DNA of 64,000 nucleotides from Leptolyngbya sp. NIES-3755. GTDB taxonomy: Bacteria; Cyanobacteriota; Cyanobacteriia; Leptolyngbyales; Leptolyngbyaceae. Below are positions 54,194-62,849 of this stretch, one piece after another (position 1 is the stretch's first letter; each line of letters opens with the position of its first letter). The stretch lies in assembly GCA_001548435.1 (NCBI GenBank), contig AP017308.1, positions 5,775,030 to 5,839,029 on the forward strand, in the 5' to 3' direction. The notes beneath the pieces are model-generated. The model had not been told where the DNA came from and searched no databases. It saw only the letters and a list, made by a program, of their open reading frames with translations. The translations under genes were made by a program, and so were the position numbers.

Positions 54194-54835
54194 ATGAAGC
54201 GTCCCCAAGTCGTCTTTTTTGATGCGGTTGGTACGTTGTTTGGTGTGCGAGGAAGTGTCGGTCAAGTCTATCGAGAAATTGCCCGTCATCATGGCGTGGA
54301 AGTCGATGCGAGCGTCATCGATCAATCGTTTTACGAAGCGTTCAAAGCCTCGCCGCCCTGCACGTTTCCAGGTGTTGATGTCTTAGAAGTTCCACAGTTT
54401 GAACAACAATGGTGGAATACGATCGCGCAACAAACCTTCGATCGTGCGGGTGTTTTGAACAAGTTTGACGATTTTTCCAGCTTTTTCTCAGATTTGTACA
54501 TCCATTTTGAAACCGCGAAGCCTTGGATGATTTACCCTGATACGCTGCCGACCTTACAAAAATTGCGGAGTCTGAACATTCCGTTGGGGATTCTCTCGAA
54601 TTTTGACTCTCGATTGTACAAAGTTCTGAGAGCGTTAGATTTGGCGGATTATTTCGATTCGGTGACGATTTCGACTGAGGCGGGCGTGGCGAAACCTGAC
54701 CCGAAAATTTTCAGGGTCGCGCTTTCCAAACACCACTGCGAGCCAGAAAATGCGTGGCACATTGGTGATAGTTTGCAGGAAGATTACGAAGCGGCGAATG
54801 CAGCGGGATTGAGGGGAATATTGCTCGATCGATGA
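54194..54835 (+). CDS. HAD-superfamily hydrolase (IA, REG-2/HDHD3-like)
   Basis: The 213-residue protein has FFDAVGTLFGVRG (motif I, with the second Asp replaced by Val), LSNFDSR (motif II), KPDPKIF (motif III) and HIGDSLQEDYEAA (motif IV). The DxD of motif I is DxV, as in the REG-2-like subgroup. The substrate is unknown. GTG 54191 directly before the ATG is an alternative start. It is 46 bases after the NADH dehydrogenase gene. Confidence 0.85.
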   Translation: MKRPQVVFFDAVGTLFGVRGSVGQVYREIARHHGVEVDASVIDQSFYEAFKASPPCTFPGVDVLEVPQFEQQWWNTIAQQTFDRAGVLNKFDDFSSFFSDLYIHFETAKPWMIYPDTLPTLQKLRSLNIPLGILSNFDSRLYKVLRALDLADYFDSVTISTEAGVAKPDPKIFRVALSKHHCEPENAWHIGDSLQEDYEAANAAGLRGILLDR

Positions 54836-54910
54836 TTGGAAATGAAACAGAGACGCGATCAAGAGCATTGTTGCACCTTCGATCGCGTCCCTACAAAATC
54901 TGTGAAAGAC

Positions 54911-55708
54911 TTATTCCGCCGACTTTGATCCCGTCATTCCCATAATTTCGTAACCCGCATCGACATAAATCACCTGTCCAGTAATCCCACTCGACAAATC
55001 ACTACACAAAAATGCCGCTGTATTTCCCACTTCAATTTGCGTGACCGTTCGACGCAATGGTGCCACCGCTTCGACGTGGTGAATCATATCGAGAATGCCA
55101 CCCACCGCAGAAGAAGCCAACGTCCGAATCGGACCCGCTGAAATCGCATTCACTCGAACATTGTTCTGACCGAGTTCCGAAGCAAGATATCGCACATTCA
55201 TTTCCAATGCTGCTTTCGCGACTCCCATCACGTTGTAGTTCGGAATCACTTTTACGCCACCTAAATAGGTCAAAGTCACGATACTGCCGCCTTCGGTCAT
55301 CAACGGTTTCGCGGCTCCAGCCAATTGAATCAGCGAATATGCACTGATATCCAGTGCAGTCTCAAATCCTTTCCGAGACGTTTTAGAGAAGTCACCCGAT
55401 AAATCGTCTTTGTTCGCAAACGCCAAACAGTGAATCAAAATATCCAGCTTGCCCCACTTGTCCCGCACTGTATTAAATGCGGTTTCAATCTGAGCTTCAT
55501 CTTGAACATTCAGCGGCAGAAACAAGCTCGGATTCAACGGCTCAGTGAGTTCTGCGACCTTCTTTTCTGCTTTGCCTTTCTCGTCGGGTAGATACGTAAT
55601 ACCAATATTTGCGCCTGCTTTGTGTAGCTGTTGAGCGATGCCCCATGCGATCGATTTATTGTTCGCAATTCCCGTTACGAGTGCATTTTTTCCAGTCAGG
55701 TCTAGCAT
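54911..55708 (-). CDS. fabI: Enoyl-[acyl-carrier-protein] reductase (NADH)
   Basis: ATG 55708 (MLDLTGKNALVTGIANN) is chosen; a Met 8 codons earlier is unlikely. The 265-residue short-chain dehydrogenase has the FabI-type NAD loop GIANNKSIAWGIA. The catalytic Tyr and Lys are in YNVMGVAKAALE (Y-x6-K spacing), and ISAGPIRTLASSA follows. It reduces enoyl-ACP in the last step of fatty acid elongation and is the triclosan target. It appears monocistronic. Confidence 0.95.
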   Translation of the reverse strand: MLDLTGKNALVTGIANNKSIAWGIAQQLHKAGANIGITYLPDEKGKAEKKVAELTEPLNPSLFLPLNVQDEAQIETAFNTVRDKWGKLDILIHCLAFANKDDLSGDFSKTSRKGFETALDISAYSLIQLAGAAKPLMTEGGSIVTLTYLGGVKVIPNYNVMGVAKAALEMNVRYLASELGQNNVRVNAISAGPIRTLASSAVGGILDMIHHVEAVAPLRRTVTQIEVGNTAAFLCSDLSSGITGQVIYVDAGYEIMGMTGSKSAE

Positions 55709-55809
55709 GGTGTCTTCTACCGTGTAAAGCATTTATGAGGATAGCAGCAAAAGGAACGAATAAGTTACACCACGATTGAACTCATTGTGTATTGGAAGTA
55801 CAACATGGA

Positions 55810-56877
55810 ATGGACTGCAATTTCTCAGGAGACATAAAGTGGAATAGAGCGTTTAACTTAGAACAAAAGTGTTCCGATTTACAACTCATTGCTTACACTA
55901 TAACTTTCAGGAACTTTCCGGCTTTACCAATGGATATTGAAAGACGATTGGCTAATCATTACACACGTTGGAACCTTAGAACTTCTGAAGAGGAGCAATT
56001 TATTACCTTTAAAAACAGAGTGATCAAGGTCAGTAACGATGTTCTTGAGAAGCTACTTATTGTACGACCAGAGATCGATCATAAGTTTCAGCAACTTCTT
56101 CGACAGCATAGTGCTGAAGAGCCAACCATTAGACGCTCACAACTCGTTCAAAGACCAAATTCACCAATGCTGCAAGCAGCAAGAGAGGCGCAAAAATTTG
56201 CAGAGTCTTTTTATCAGTATGAATCTACAGAAAAAGGCTTTGGTGATACTCACGTTTATAAAGCTATCAAAAGCTCAAACAGCTTCGACGACCTCATCAC
56301 GATCATACAAATTCTCTTTTGGATACTTGAGGAGGAAGTCGCTCTAGAACATCAGCGTGATTTTGCTAAGAAACTGAGAGATGCGTCTAGCCTCACACCC
56401 TTGATGAAATTCAATTTCGCCATAAGAGGCAAAACGGTTGTTCTATATCCCGTTGGTGATAAATTTCTCGATCAGGGTGTAACTGATTATGTCATTTCTG
56501 GACTGGAGAAGTACCCAGATGTAGCAAAACACTTTGAGAAAGCTCTGGCTTTTTATCAAAGCGGCGATATTAGTTCGTATCGAAACTTACTTGATAACCT
56601 GCGATTTGCAATGGAGCAACTTTTGAAGGAAGTGCTTGGCAATAACAAGTCCTTGGAGAATCAAAAAGACTTTCTTCTACGCTGGCTAAGTGGTAAGGAA
56701 ATACATCCACATGCAGTAAACATGTATCATTCTTTGTTGTTTAAGGAATATACTTTATACCAAAATGCTGCTGTTAAGCACAATGAGGCTTTCTCAGTAG
56801 ACGAGGTCGAGTTTATGATTTATCTCACGGCTACACTTGTACGGTTTATACTTCAGCTCGATAACAAAGATAATTAG
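55810..56877 (+). CDS. Unknown protein with HEPN/Abi-like C-terminal region
   Basis: ATG 55810 is used; a TTG at 55792 is also in frame. The 355-residue product is not recognised as a whole. Its C-terminal 100 residues are helical with YRNLLDNLRFAMEQLLKEVLG and then NAAVKHNEAFSVDEVEFMIYL. This resembles the HEPN-like Abi_C or AbiJ ends of abortive infection proteins, where a polar-x4-6-H motif cuts RNA; here it would be N-A-A-V-K-H. The DNA is more AT-rich than its neighbours and has no GCGATCGC, which suggests recent transfer. Confidence 0.6.
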   Translation: MDCNFSGDIKWNRAFNLEQKCSDLQLIAYTITFRNFPALPMDIERRLANHYTRWNLRTSEEEQFITFKNRVIKVSNDVLEKLLIVRPEIDHKFQQLLRQHSAEEPTIRRSQLVQRPNSPMLQAAREAQKFAESFYQYESTEKGFGDTHVYKAIKSSNSFDDLITIIQILFWILEEEVALEHQRDFAKKLRDASSLTPLMKFNFAIRGKTVVLYPVGDKFLDQGVTDYVISGLEKYPDVAKHFEKALAFYQSGDISSYRNLLDNLRFAMEQLLKEVLGNNKSLENQKDFLLRWLSGKEIHPHAVNMYHSLLFKEYTLYQNAAVKHNEAFSVDEVEFMIYLTATLVRFILQLDNKDN

Positions 56878-56998
56878 TATGAAGAGGCTAGGGTGAGGTC
56901 TTGTTACCAGTTTAAGCCTCGAAATTCATTGGGAATTAAGCTGCGTCTGCAATTGTAAGAAATAGATAGCGCATAGATACCATTTAGGAAATTAAAGA

Positions 56999-57226
56999 AT
57001 GCCATTCACCAGAATTACCGTCAATCCGAATCAAATGGACGGGGTTCCTTGCCTTCGAGGCTTGCGAATCCCAGTTGCTACTGTGGTTGGAATGTTTGCA
57101 GATGGAATGCGAGAGGATGAAATTCTAGAAGCCTATCCAGATTTGGAGTTAGAAGATCTTCAAGAAGCCCTACGATACGCGGCTGAAGCGGTAAAAGAAC
57201 GTGAATTGCCCCTTCGCAGCGCATGA
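56999..57226 (+). CDS. DUF433 antitoxin-like protein
   Basis: The 75-residue protein has the DUF433 layout: [21 protein letters not shown] with a helix-turn-helix-like core, then [20 protein letters not shown]. It overlaps a DUF5615 PIN-like gene by ATGA. This pair is a common toxin-antitoxin-like module in cyanobacteria, with DUF433 as the DNA-binding antitoxin. Confidence 0.88.
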   Translation: MPFTRITVNPNQMDGVPCLRGLRIPVATVVGMFADGMREDEILEAYPDLELEDLQEALRYAAEAVKERELPLRSA

Positions 57227-57600
57227 AATTTTTGATTGATAATGCACTCTCCCCTTTGTTAGCCGAGAGCCTGCGTCAAGCAGGTTACGACGCAGTTCAT
57301 GTTCGCGATTATGAAATGCAAGCAGCAGACGATTCGCTCATCTTTGAACGAGCAGCAAGCGAAGATCGAATTATCATTTCTGCGGATACTGATTTTGGAA
57401 CTCTGTTGGCACAGCGTCAAGAACGAAAACCGGCTGTCATTTTGTTTCGACGATCGCTCGAACGCCGTCCATCGGAACAAGTCGCACTTCTGTTGGCAAA
57501 TCTTGAGGCAGTTCAAGATGTTTTAGCTGAAGGAAGTTTGGTTGTGTTTGAGCGATCGCGTATCCGAATTCGTTCCTTGCCCATCAGTGGAATCGATTAA
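57223..57600 (+). CDS. DUF5615 PIN-like putative toxin
   Basis: The 125-residue protein begins [19 protein letters not shown] with the first Asp. [11 protein letters not shown] holds the second acidic cluster, and AVILFRR follows. This is the DUF5615 (Mut7-C like) fold, a PIN relative expected to cleave RNA. It is coupled to the DUF433 gene by a 4-base overlap. Confidence 0.88.
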   Translation: MKFLIDNALSPLLAESLRQAGYDAVHVRDYEMQAADDSLIFERAASEDRIIISADTDFGTLLAQRQERKPAVILFRRSLERRPSEQVALLLANLEAVQDVLAEGSLVVFERSRIRIRSLPISGID

Positions 57601-57736
57601 TGCCTTTTCAACGACAATCGCCGTCCCATTCTGATCGCAATTTGGCGTTTCATAAGCGCGATCGCAAGTTCTCAAATTTATCGCGATCGCTCCTTTCATG
57701 CTTTAGTGAGAGATTCAAAGCTGCGATCGCTCAACG

Positions 57737-58597
57737 ATGAAAACCGACTCCCTGTTCTATCGCTTTTTCCAACTCGCCCCTAGCATTCTCTTTGAACTCA
57801 TCGGAGAACCTCCCAGCACCGCCAGAGATTACGAATTCCGTTCTGTTGAAATCAAGCAGACTGCCTTTCGGATCGATGGTGTGTTACTGCCCGTTCGAGA
57901 AGAAAGCGATCGACCCACCTATTTCGTTGAAGTCCAATTTCAAAAGGATCAACAGCTTTACCATCGCTTCTTTGCTGAACTGTTTTTGTATCTGGATCAG
58001 AACCCAGACACTCACGATTGGCAAGGTGTTTTAATCTATCCCAGTCGCAACATTGAACCCGATCAAGCAAGGTTGCATCAAGTTTTGATTGAGAGTGCGA
58101 AGGTGAGGCGCATTTATTTGAATGGATTAGGAGCCGTATCAGAATTGCCATTAGGCATGGCGATCGCCAAATTAGTGATTGAACCTGAAGAAACCGCACC
58201 CGAACAAGCAAGACAATTGATTGCGCGAATACGCTCACGTGCGCCAAAGACATCGCAACAAGAATCTGTTCCAGAAGCATCCCAGCAGGTGTTGATAGAT
58301 TTGGTTGAGACTATCATTATGTATAAGCTCACTACTTTGAGTTGGGAGGAGATTCACGTGATGCTAGGTTTAGACGACTTAAGACAAAGCCGTGCTTATC
58401 GGGAAACTCTCGAAGCAGGACGACAAGAAGCACAGCGAGAGATCATAGAAAATCTTCTTAGAGTTCGATTTGGTGAATTGGATGAGAGTTTGGCTCAGGT
58501 CGTAACGACTTTGGTTGGGATGCCATCGGCTGAATTTATGCCGTTATTGATTCAGCTATCACGGGAAGAACTGATTGATCGCTTCACGCAAAAATAA
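57737..58597 (+). CDS. Rpn/DUF2887-type PD-(D/E)xK nuclease-like protein
   Basis: The 286-residue protein has the Rpn/transposase-like nuclease start: MKTDSLFYRFFQLAPSIL, then D in RIDGVLLP and the ExQ pair in YFVEVQFQ. These correspond to the PD-(D/E)xK core. A helical C-terminus with ARQEAQREIIENLLRVRF-like and LSREELIDRF repeats follows. Such proteins are very common in cyanobacterial genomes and may promote recombination or act in defence. The upstream 130 bases are rich in HIP1 sites. Confidence 0.85.
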   Translation: MKTDSLFYRFFQLAPSILFELIGEPPSTARDYEFRSVEIKQTAFRIDGVLLPVREESDRPTYFVEVQFQKDQQLYHRFFAELFLYLDQNPDTHDWQGVLIYPSRNIEPDQARLHQVLIESAKVRRIYLNGLGAVSELPLGMAIAKLVIEPEETAPEQARQLIARIRSRAPKTSQQESVPEASQQVLIDLVETIIMYKLTTLSWEEIHVMLGLDDLRQSRAYRETLEAGRQEAQREIIENLLRVRFGELDESLAQVVTTLVGMPSAEFMPLLIQLSREELIDRFTQK

Positions 58598-58702
58598 TCT
58601 GCGATCGCTCAGATTACCGTAATTTGACTTGATGCGTCCGACCTTGATGCCTCGCGCAAAACGATCGACGAACTCGATCGAACTAATTGGATATCAGACA
58701 AA

Positions 58703-58742
58703 AACTCCGACCTCATTCATCAGAAGCCGGAGTTCTATTTTT
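58703..58742. terminator. Bidirectional terminator
   Basis: AACTCCG pairs with CGGAGTT, with TATTTTT on the plus side and TTTTTG on the minus side. It lies between the Rpn-like gene and the convergent ChaB-like gene. Confidence 0.75.
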
Positions 58743-58755
58743 CTAATTACGAGAA

Positions 58756-59157
58756 TTAGCTTGCGCTACCACCGACACCCGACCCGATCGTTCTATCATC
58801 GGGCTGTCCTTTGCGATGCCAGCTTCCGTCCTGACTTTGTTGGAATCCTTGCTTGACGCTGTTCCATGCCACTTTGATTGCAGCTTCACGGCTCAAACCG
58901 TCTTTCTGAGAATTCTTGAATGCGGTTAAGAAGACTTGATCCGAACCATCTAAAAGCTGGTCGGTGACTTCAGCAGGCAGTTTCTCATTCTGCTCGTCTA
59001 CATCATCCCGCTGCTCAGCAATTTTATCAGGGGTCGATTTTGAGGTCGCTAAATTTGCTTGATCTTCAGGGGTTTCAACACTATTAACGGCTTCAAACTG
59101 TTTGTCTTCAGCACTGATTTGAGGATTTGCTTGGGTTCTTTCGCTTCCAGTTGGCAT
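58756..59157 (-). CDS. ChaB-domain protein
   Basis: The 133-residue protein has a disordered acidic N-terminus, then a ChaB-like domain: LPAEVTDQLLDGSDQVFLTAFKNS with AAIKVAWNSVKQGF and DGSWHRKG. ChaB was first linked to cation transport; in bacteria its exact role is unclear, and it is often stress-induced. The C-terminus is glycine-rich. It appears monocistronic. Confidence 0.85.
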   Translation of the reverse strand: MPTGSERTQANPQISAEDKQFEAVNSVETPEDQANLATSKSTPDKIAEQRDDVDEQNEKLPAEVTDQLLDGSDQVFLTAFKNSQKDGLSREAAIKVAWNSVKQGFQQSQDGSWHRKGQPDDRTIGSGVGGSAS

Positions 59158-59276
59158 AATGAATAACTCCTAGAATATTAAATCTGGAACCATCCTATGG
59201 GGATCAGCTTCTCCACACATCTTTCAAAAGAAGGTTTGTCCGAGTCATGATCTCTATCCGGATGGGGAGTTGGCTT

Positions 59277-60077
59277 CTACGGATTGCAGTAGGGGCAATA
59301 CATTGGGTCAGCCTTTTCTTGAGAACGTGTTTCCTGCTCAAAGCCGCATTTTGCACATCGATCGAGTTCCGCCAAAATCAAATCCGTTGGACTACCACAC
59401 CAGCCACAAGGCAATCCTCGTTTAATCTCTGCGACGGTAAATCCAGGGGTTGAACACTTCGGACAGCACTGTTTTAATTTCTCAACTAAATCACGAGTTG
59501 CTTTCGCGATCGCTTTCATTCGAGTCGGATTATTCATCGCTCTCATATCAGTTTCAATCTGAACTTTCCCACTTGAAACCGCTGCTCTCAATTGATCAAA
59601 GTCTCCGATTCCTTTCAGAATCCTTTCCTGATCAATCACAACTAATTTGTGTTCTGGAAATCCCACTTTCAGCGCAAATTGATAAGCCTCATCGTAATTA
59701 GAAACAGTCTGATGATTGAAATTTGTCTCAGTTGAAATTGATTCGCCAATAATTTCTAAATCATTCAAAGTATCGATCAAAACGACAATTTCTCGATTGC
59801 AAGGCAGCATTGGAAAAGAAGGATGTGGAGCAAAACTGCCTTCAGACGCGATCGCTAAATCTCCCCCGACTAATTCCAGTGCAGCCAAAGCTTTTTTTCT
59901 CGCAGCTTCCAACTGATCACCCGATCGAGCGATTTCTCGCGTGAAAGTTCCAAAGCGATCGGTATCAAACTCGGCTGGAACTTGGACTTTCAAACCCAGT
60001 TCAGACTCTAGAATTGGTGCGATCGCGTTTTCCTTTCGGTGCATCGTTGCCAAAACCGCCACTCGATCGTTGAACAT
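59277..60077 (-). CDS. Zinc-ribbon protein, DUF6671-like
   Basis: ATG 60077 (MFNDRVAVLATMHRKE) is preferred over 60119. The 266-residue protein has an N-terminal domain (ATMHRKENAIAPIL, LAIASEGSFAPHP). Its C-terminus holds four Cys pairs: CCPKCSTPGF, CGWCG, CAKCGF and CPYC, which form two zinc ribbons. It resembles the DUF6671 family, whose function is unknown. It is divergent from the S1 gene. Confidence 0.75.
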   Translation of the reverse strand: MFNDRVAVLATMHRKENAIAPILESELGLKVQVPAEFDTDRFGTFTREIARSGDQLEAARKKALAALELVGGDLAIASEGSFAPHPSFPMLPCNREIVVLIDTLNDLEIIGESISTETNFNHQTVSNYDEAYQFALKVGFPEHKLVVIDQERILKGIGDFDQLRAAVSSGKVQIETDMRAMNNPTRMKAIAKATRDLVEKLKQCCPKCSTPGFTVAEIKRGLPCGWCGSPTDLILAELDRCAKCGFEQETRSQEKADPMYCPYCNP

Positions 60078-60248
60078 ACTCAAAAACCTCGACTTCGACC
60101 ATCTCAATTCTCCGACCAAACTGGACGAAAGAACTTAACAATCACAGATCCGGTTCATCGCAAATTGGGTTATGATGATGCTTCTGAATACTTAATGCGT
60201 CTAAATAGATCGTTGTGAGCGAAAATCGCAGCGATTAAGGTGTAGGCT

Positions 60249-60266
60249 GCACATCCTGATATGTGC
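60249..60266 (+). promoter_or_regulatory. Leader hairpin before ribosomal protein S1
   Basis: GCACAT and ATGTGC flank CCTGAT, a perfect 6-bp hairpin 52 bases before the rpsA start. The nearby AGGAGG lies about 35 bases before the ATG and is too far to serve as its ribosome site. Confidence 0.45.
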
Positions 60267-60317
60267 GTTGCATCGACAGGAGGCAAATTTTAACGGAGAC
60301 AACTGGGAACGTTTAGC

Positions 60318-61346
60318 ATGACCAATCAGAACACTTTAGCTATGGATGTTGGTTTCACCCACGAGGATTTCGCGGCTCTACTCGATAAGTACGACTATCA
60401 CTTCAGTCCGGGAGATGTCGTCGCCGGAACCGTGTTTAGCTTAGAGCCGAGAGGCGCTTTGATCGATATTGGTGCGAAAACTGCGGCATATATTCCCATC
60501 CAGGAAATGTCGATCAATCGCATTGATGCCCCTGAAGAGGTGTTGCAATCGAACGAAACACGCGAATTCTTCATCCTGGCTGATGAGAACGAAGATGGTC
60601 AGTTGACCCTTTCGATTCGCCGCATCGAGTATATGCGAGCTTGGGAACGAGTTCGTCAACTCCAAGCGGAAGATGCAACGGTGCGATCGCTCGTGTTTGC
60701 AACCAATCGTGGGGGTGCGCTGGTTCGGATTGAGGGCTTACGTGGATTTATTCCTGGTTCTCACATCAGTACTCGCAAGCCGAAGGAAGAATTGGTGGGC
60801 GAAGAGTTGCCGCTGAAGTTCCTGGAAGTGGATGAAGAGCGCAACCGTCTGGTGCTCAGCCATCGTCGTGCGCTGGTTGAACGCAAGATGAACCGTCTGG
60901 AAGTGGGCGAAGTCGTGATCGGAACGGTTCGCGGCATCAAACCTTACGGTGCATTTATCGATATCGGGGGTGTGAGCGGTCTACTTCACATTTCCGAAAT
61001 TTCGCACGATCATATTGATACGCCTCACAGTGTGTTCAATGTGAACGACGAAGTAAAAGTCATGATCATTGATCTCGATGCTGAGCGTGGACGGATTTCG
61101 CTTTCGACCAAGCAGCTTGAACCGGAACCGGGCGACATGGTGAAGAACCCGCAGGTGGTTTATGACAAGGCTGAAGAAATGGCGGCGAAGTATCGCGAGA
61201 ACATGAAGCAGCAAGCTCAAGGTAACGTTCCTGCGATCGAGATTCCAGTGGCGGTCGAGGAAGCTCCAGTTGAAGTCGAGGAAATTCCACCCGCAACGGA
61301 AGAAGCGGAAGTGGAAGAAATTCCGGTCGCGATCGAAGCTGAGTAA
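60318..61346 (+). CDS. rpsA: 30S ribosomal protein S1
   Basis: The 342-residue protein has three S1 RNA-binding domains. The first starts GDVVAGTVFSLEPRGALIDIG (about 32-100), the second covers about 118-185, and the third is EVVIGTVRGIKPYGAFIDIGGVSG-like (about 195-270). An acidic tail (VEEAPVEVEEIPPATEEAE) ends it. This three-domain form is usual in cyanobacteria and plastids, compared with six in E. coli. It helps mRNA binding to the 30S subunit. Confidence 0.95.
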   Translation: MTNQNTLAMDVGFTHEDFAALLDKYDYHFSPGDVVAGTVFSLEPRGALIDIGAKTAAYIPIQEMSINRIDAPEEVLQSNETREFFILADENEDGQLTLSIRRIEYMRAWERVRQLQAEDATVRSLVFATNRGGALVRIEGLRGFIPGSHISTRKPKEELVGEELPLKFLEVDEERNRLVLSHRRALVERKMNRLEVGEVVIGTVRGIKPYGAFIDIGGVSGLLHISEISHDHIDTPHSVFNVNDEVKVMIIDLDAERGRISLSTKQLEPEPGDMVKNPQVVYDKAEEMAAKYRENMKQQAQGNVPAIEIPVAVEEAPVEVEEIPPATEEAEVEEIPVAIEAE

Positions 61347-61372
61347 TTTCGATGCACAATTAACACAATTTA

Positions 61373-61397
61373 GAGAGGGAGCAATCCCTCTTTTTTA
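61373..61397 (+). terminator. Terminator after rpsA
   Basis: AGAGGGA-GCAA-TCCCTCT is a perfect 7-bp hairpin followed by TTTTT. It ends 6 bases before the next start. Confidence 0.88.
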
Positions 61398-61402
61398 TTG
61401 AT

Positions 61403-62107
61403 ATGAAAACAATTGTTTGTAATGGCATCGAATTTGAAAATGTCGAGGCAGTCATCTTCGATAAGGATGGCACTCTGGCAAATTCGCATCAGTATCTTTG
61501 GCATCTGGGAGTGAAGCGGGCAGAGTTGATTGATGCGATCGTGCCCGGTTTAAAGTCTAGAGTTCTAACTGCATTTGGTTGTGATCCCCACGGAATTGAT
61601 CCAGCGGGATTAATGGCAGTGGGAACACGCGAAGAAAATATTAACGCGATCGCAGCTTTGATTGATGATCCGAATGCAAAGGTCGTGCAATCGATTTTTG
61701 AAAATGCCGATCAACAATTGCCCAGAAAAGCAACATTAACACCGCTTTACCCTGGAATTGTTGAATTACTACAATCTTTGAACGCTTTGAAGCTCGGAAT
61801 TCTCTCTAGCGATATCGAGCCGAATATTCAAGATTTTGTTGAGGAATATCAGCTTTCGGATTATTTTCACGGTATCGTTGGAGCGCAACCGGGAATTAGT
61901 AAACCGAACCCGAAATTATTGTTTTCGATGTGCGAGAAATTGAATGTTGATCCTGAATCGGCATTAGTGATTGGAGATACGATCGCGGATACGAAATTGA
62001 CACCGCGATCAATTGGAGTGACTTGGGGTGGGAGTACGATCAATCAATTGAGTGGGGCGGGAGCGATCGCACATCATCCTTTTGAGATTCGACTAAGCGA
62101 CACTTGA
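61403..62107 (+). CDS. HAD-superfamily hydrolase
   Basis: The 234-residue protein has VIFDKDGTLANSHQYL (motif I), LSSDIEP (motif II), KPNPKLLF (motif III) and VIGDTIADTKL (motif IV). It resembles phosphoglycolate phosphatase-like HAD proteins found across cyanobacteria. The substrate is not known. It overlaps a response regulator gene by 15 bases in convergent orientation. Confidence 0.88.
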   Translation: MKTIVCNGIEFENVEAVIFDKDGTLANSHQYLWHLGVKRAELIDAIVPGLKSRVLTAFGCDPHGIDPAGLMAVGTREENINAIAALIDDPNAKVVQSIFENADQQLPRKATLTPLYPGIVELLQSLNALKLGILSSDIEPNIQDFVEEYQLSDYFHGIVGAQPGISKPNPKLLFSMCEKLNVDPESALVIGDTIADTKLTPRSIGVTWGGSTINQLSGAGAIAHHPFEIRLSDT

Positions 62108-62494
62108 GTGCGATCGCAAATTCGTGTAGTTTGCCACCTTATCCAGCAATTCATCAAAATCGATCGGCTTCCGAATCAAATCATTCGCGCCCACTTCTCG
62201 ATACGGCTTTTGGAAAAACTCATCATGCGCGGTCAACAATACGATCGGAACTGACCCAAACCGCTCATTCTGCCGAACTTGGCGCGTCACCTCATAGCCA
62301 TTCAGTCCCGGCATCATAATATCGAGCAGCAGCAGGTCTGGCTTTACCTCTTCAAGTTTATCTAACGCAGCCTTCCCACTCTGAGCAGTTTCGACAATAT
62401 AGCCCTCAGATTCCAGAACCGTCTGGAGCAGAATGAGATTATCTGCGATGTCATCTACAACAAGAACTCGATGATTATTCAACAGCATGATCAA
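62093..62494 (-). CDS. Single-domain response regulator (CheY-like)
   Basis: The 133-residue receiver domain has VLVVDDIADN for the acidic pocket, the phospho-Asp in LLLLDIMMPGLNGYE, Thr in LLTAHDE and Lys in IRKPIDF. There is no output domain, so it signals by protein contact. It has no adjacent kinase. Confidence 0.93.
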   Translation of the reverse strand: MIMLLNNHRVLVVDDIADNLILLQTVLESEGYIVETAQSGKAALDKLEEVKPDLLLLDIMMPGLNGYEVTRQVRQNERFGSVPIVLLTAHDEFFQKPYREVGANDLIRKPIDFDELLDKVANYTNLRSHSSVA

Positions 62495-62849
62495 AGGGTG
62501 GTGAAAACGGCTTTTTTACAGACACGGTTAGAGGTGCTTAGCTTATCAGGATACTGCTCCGTACAGGCGCGACCGCTCTAACCCTAGACAGATTGTTATG
62601 AATTTATTTCTAGTTATTACGCCATGAATCGATCGAGGTTTCCTCCGTATTTTGCCCAGGAAAGATCGGAATTTCCTAAAAGCATCGCTCCGGAATCGTC
62701 GATCGAATCTTTAGACTGCGCTAATTTACGGAAACTTCCATGAAGAAACCATGAAGATAACCGGACACTGACTCCAGATTGTTTGATTTTTCCTGAAATC
62801 TCCGAAGAAATGCGTACAGGCTAAAGTCCCTCCATCGGCTGAATTCTTC
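62495..62849. other. Intergenic region with no recognised element
   Basis: These 355 bases lie between divergent genes. I see no terminator, repeat or credible small frame. It probably carries the promoters of both flanking genes. Confidence 0.55.
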
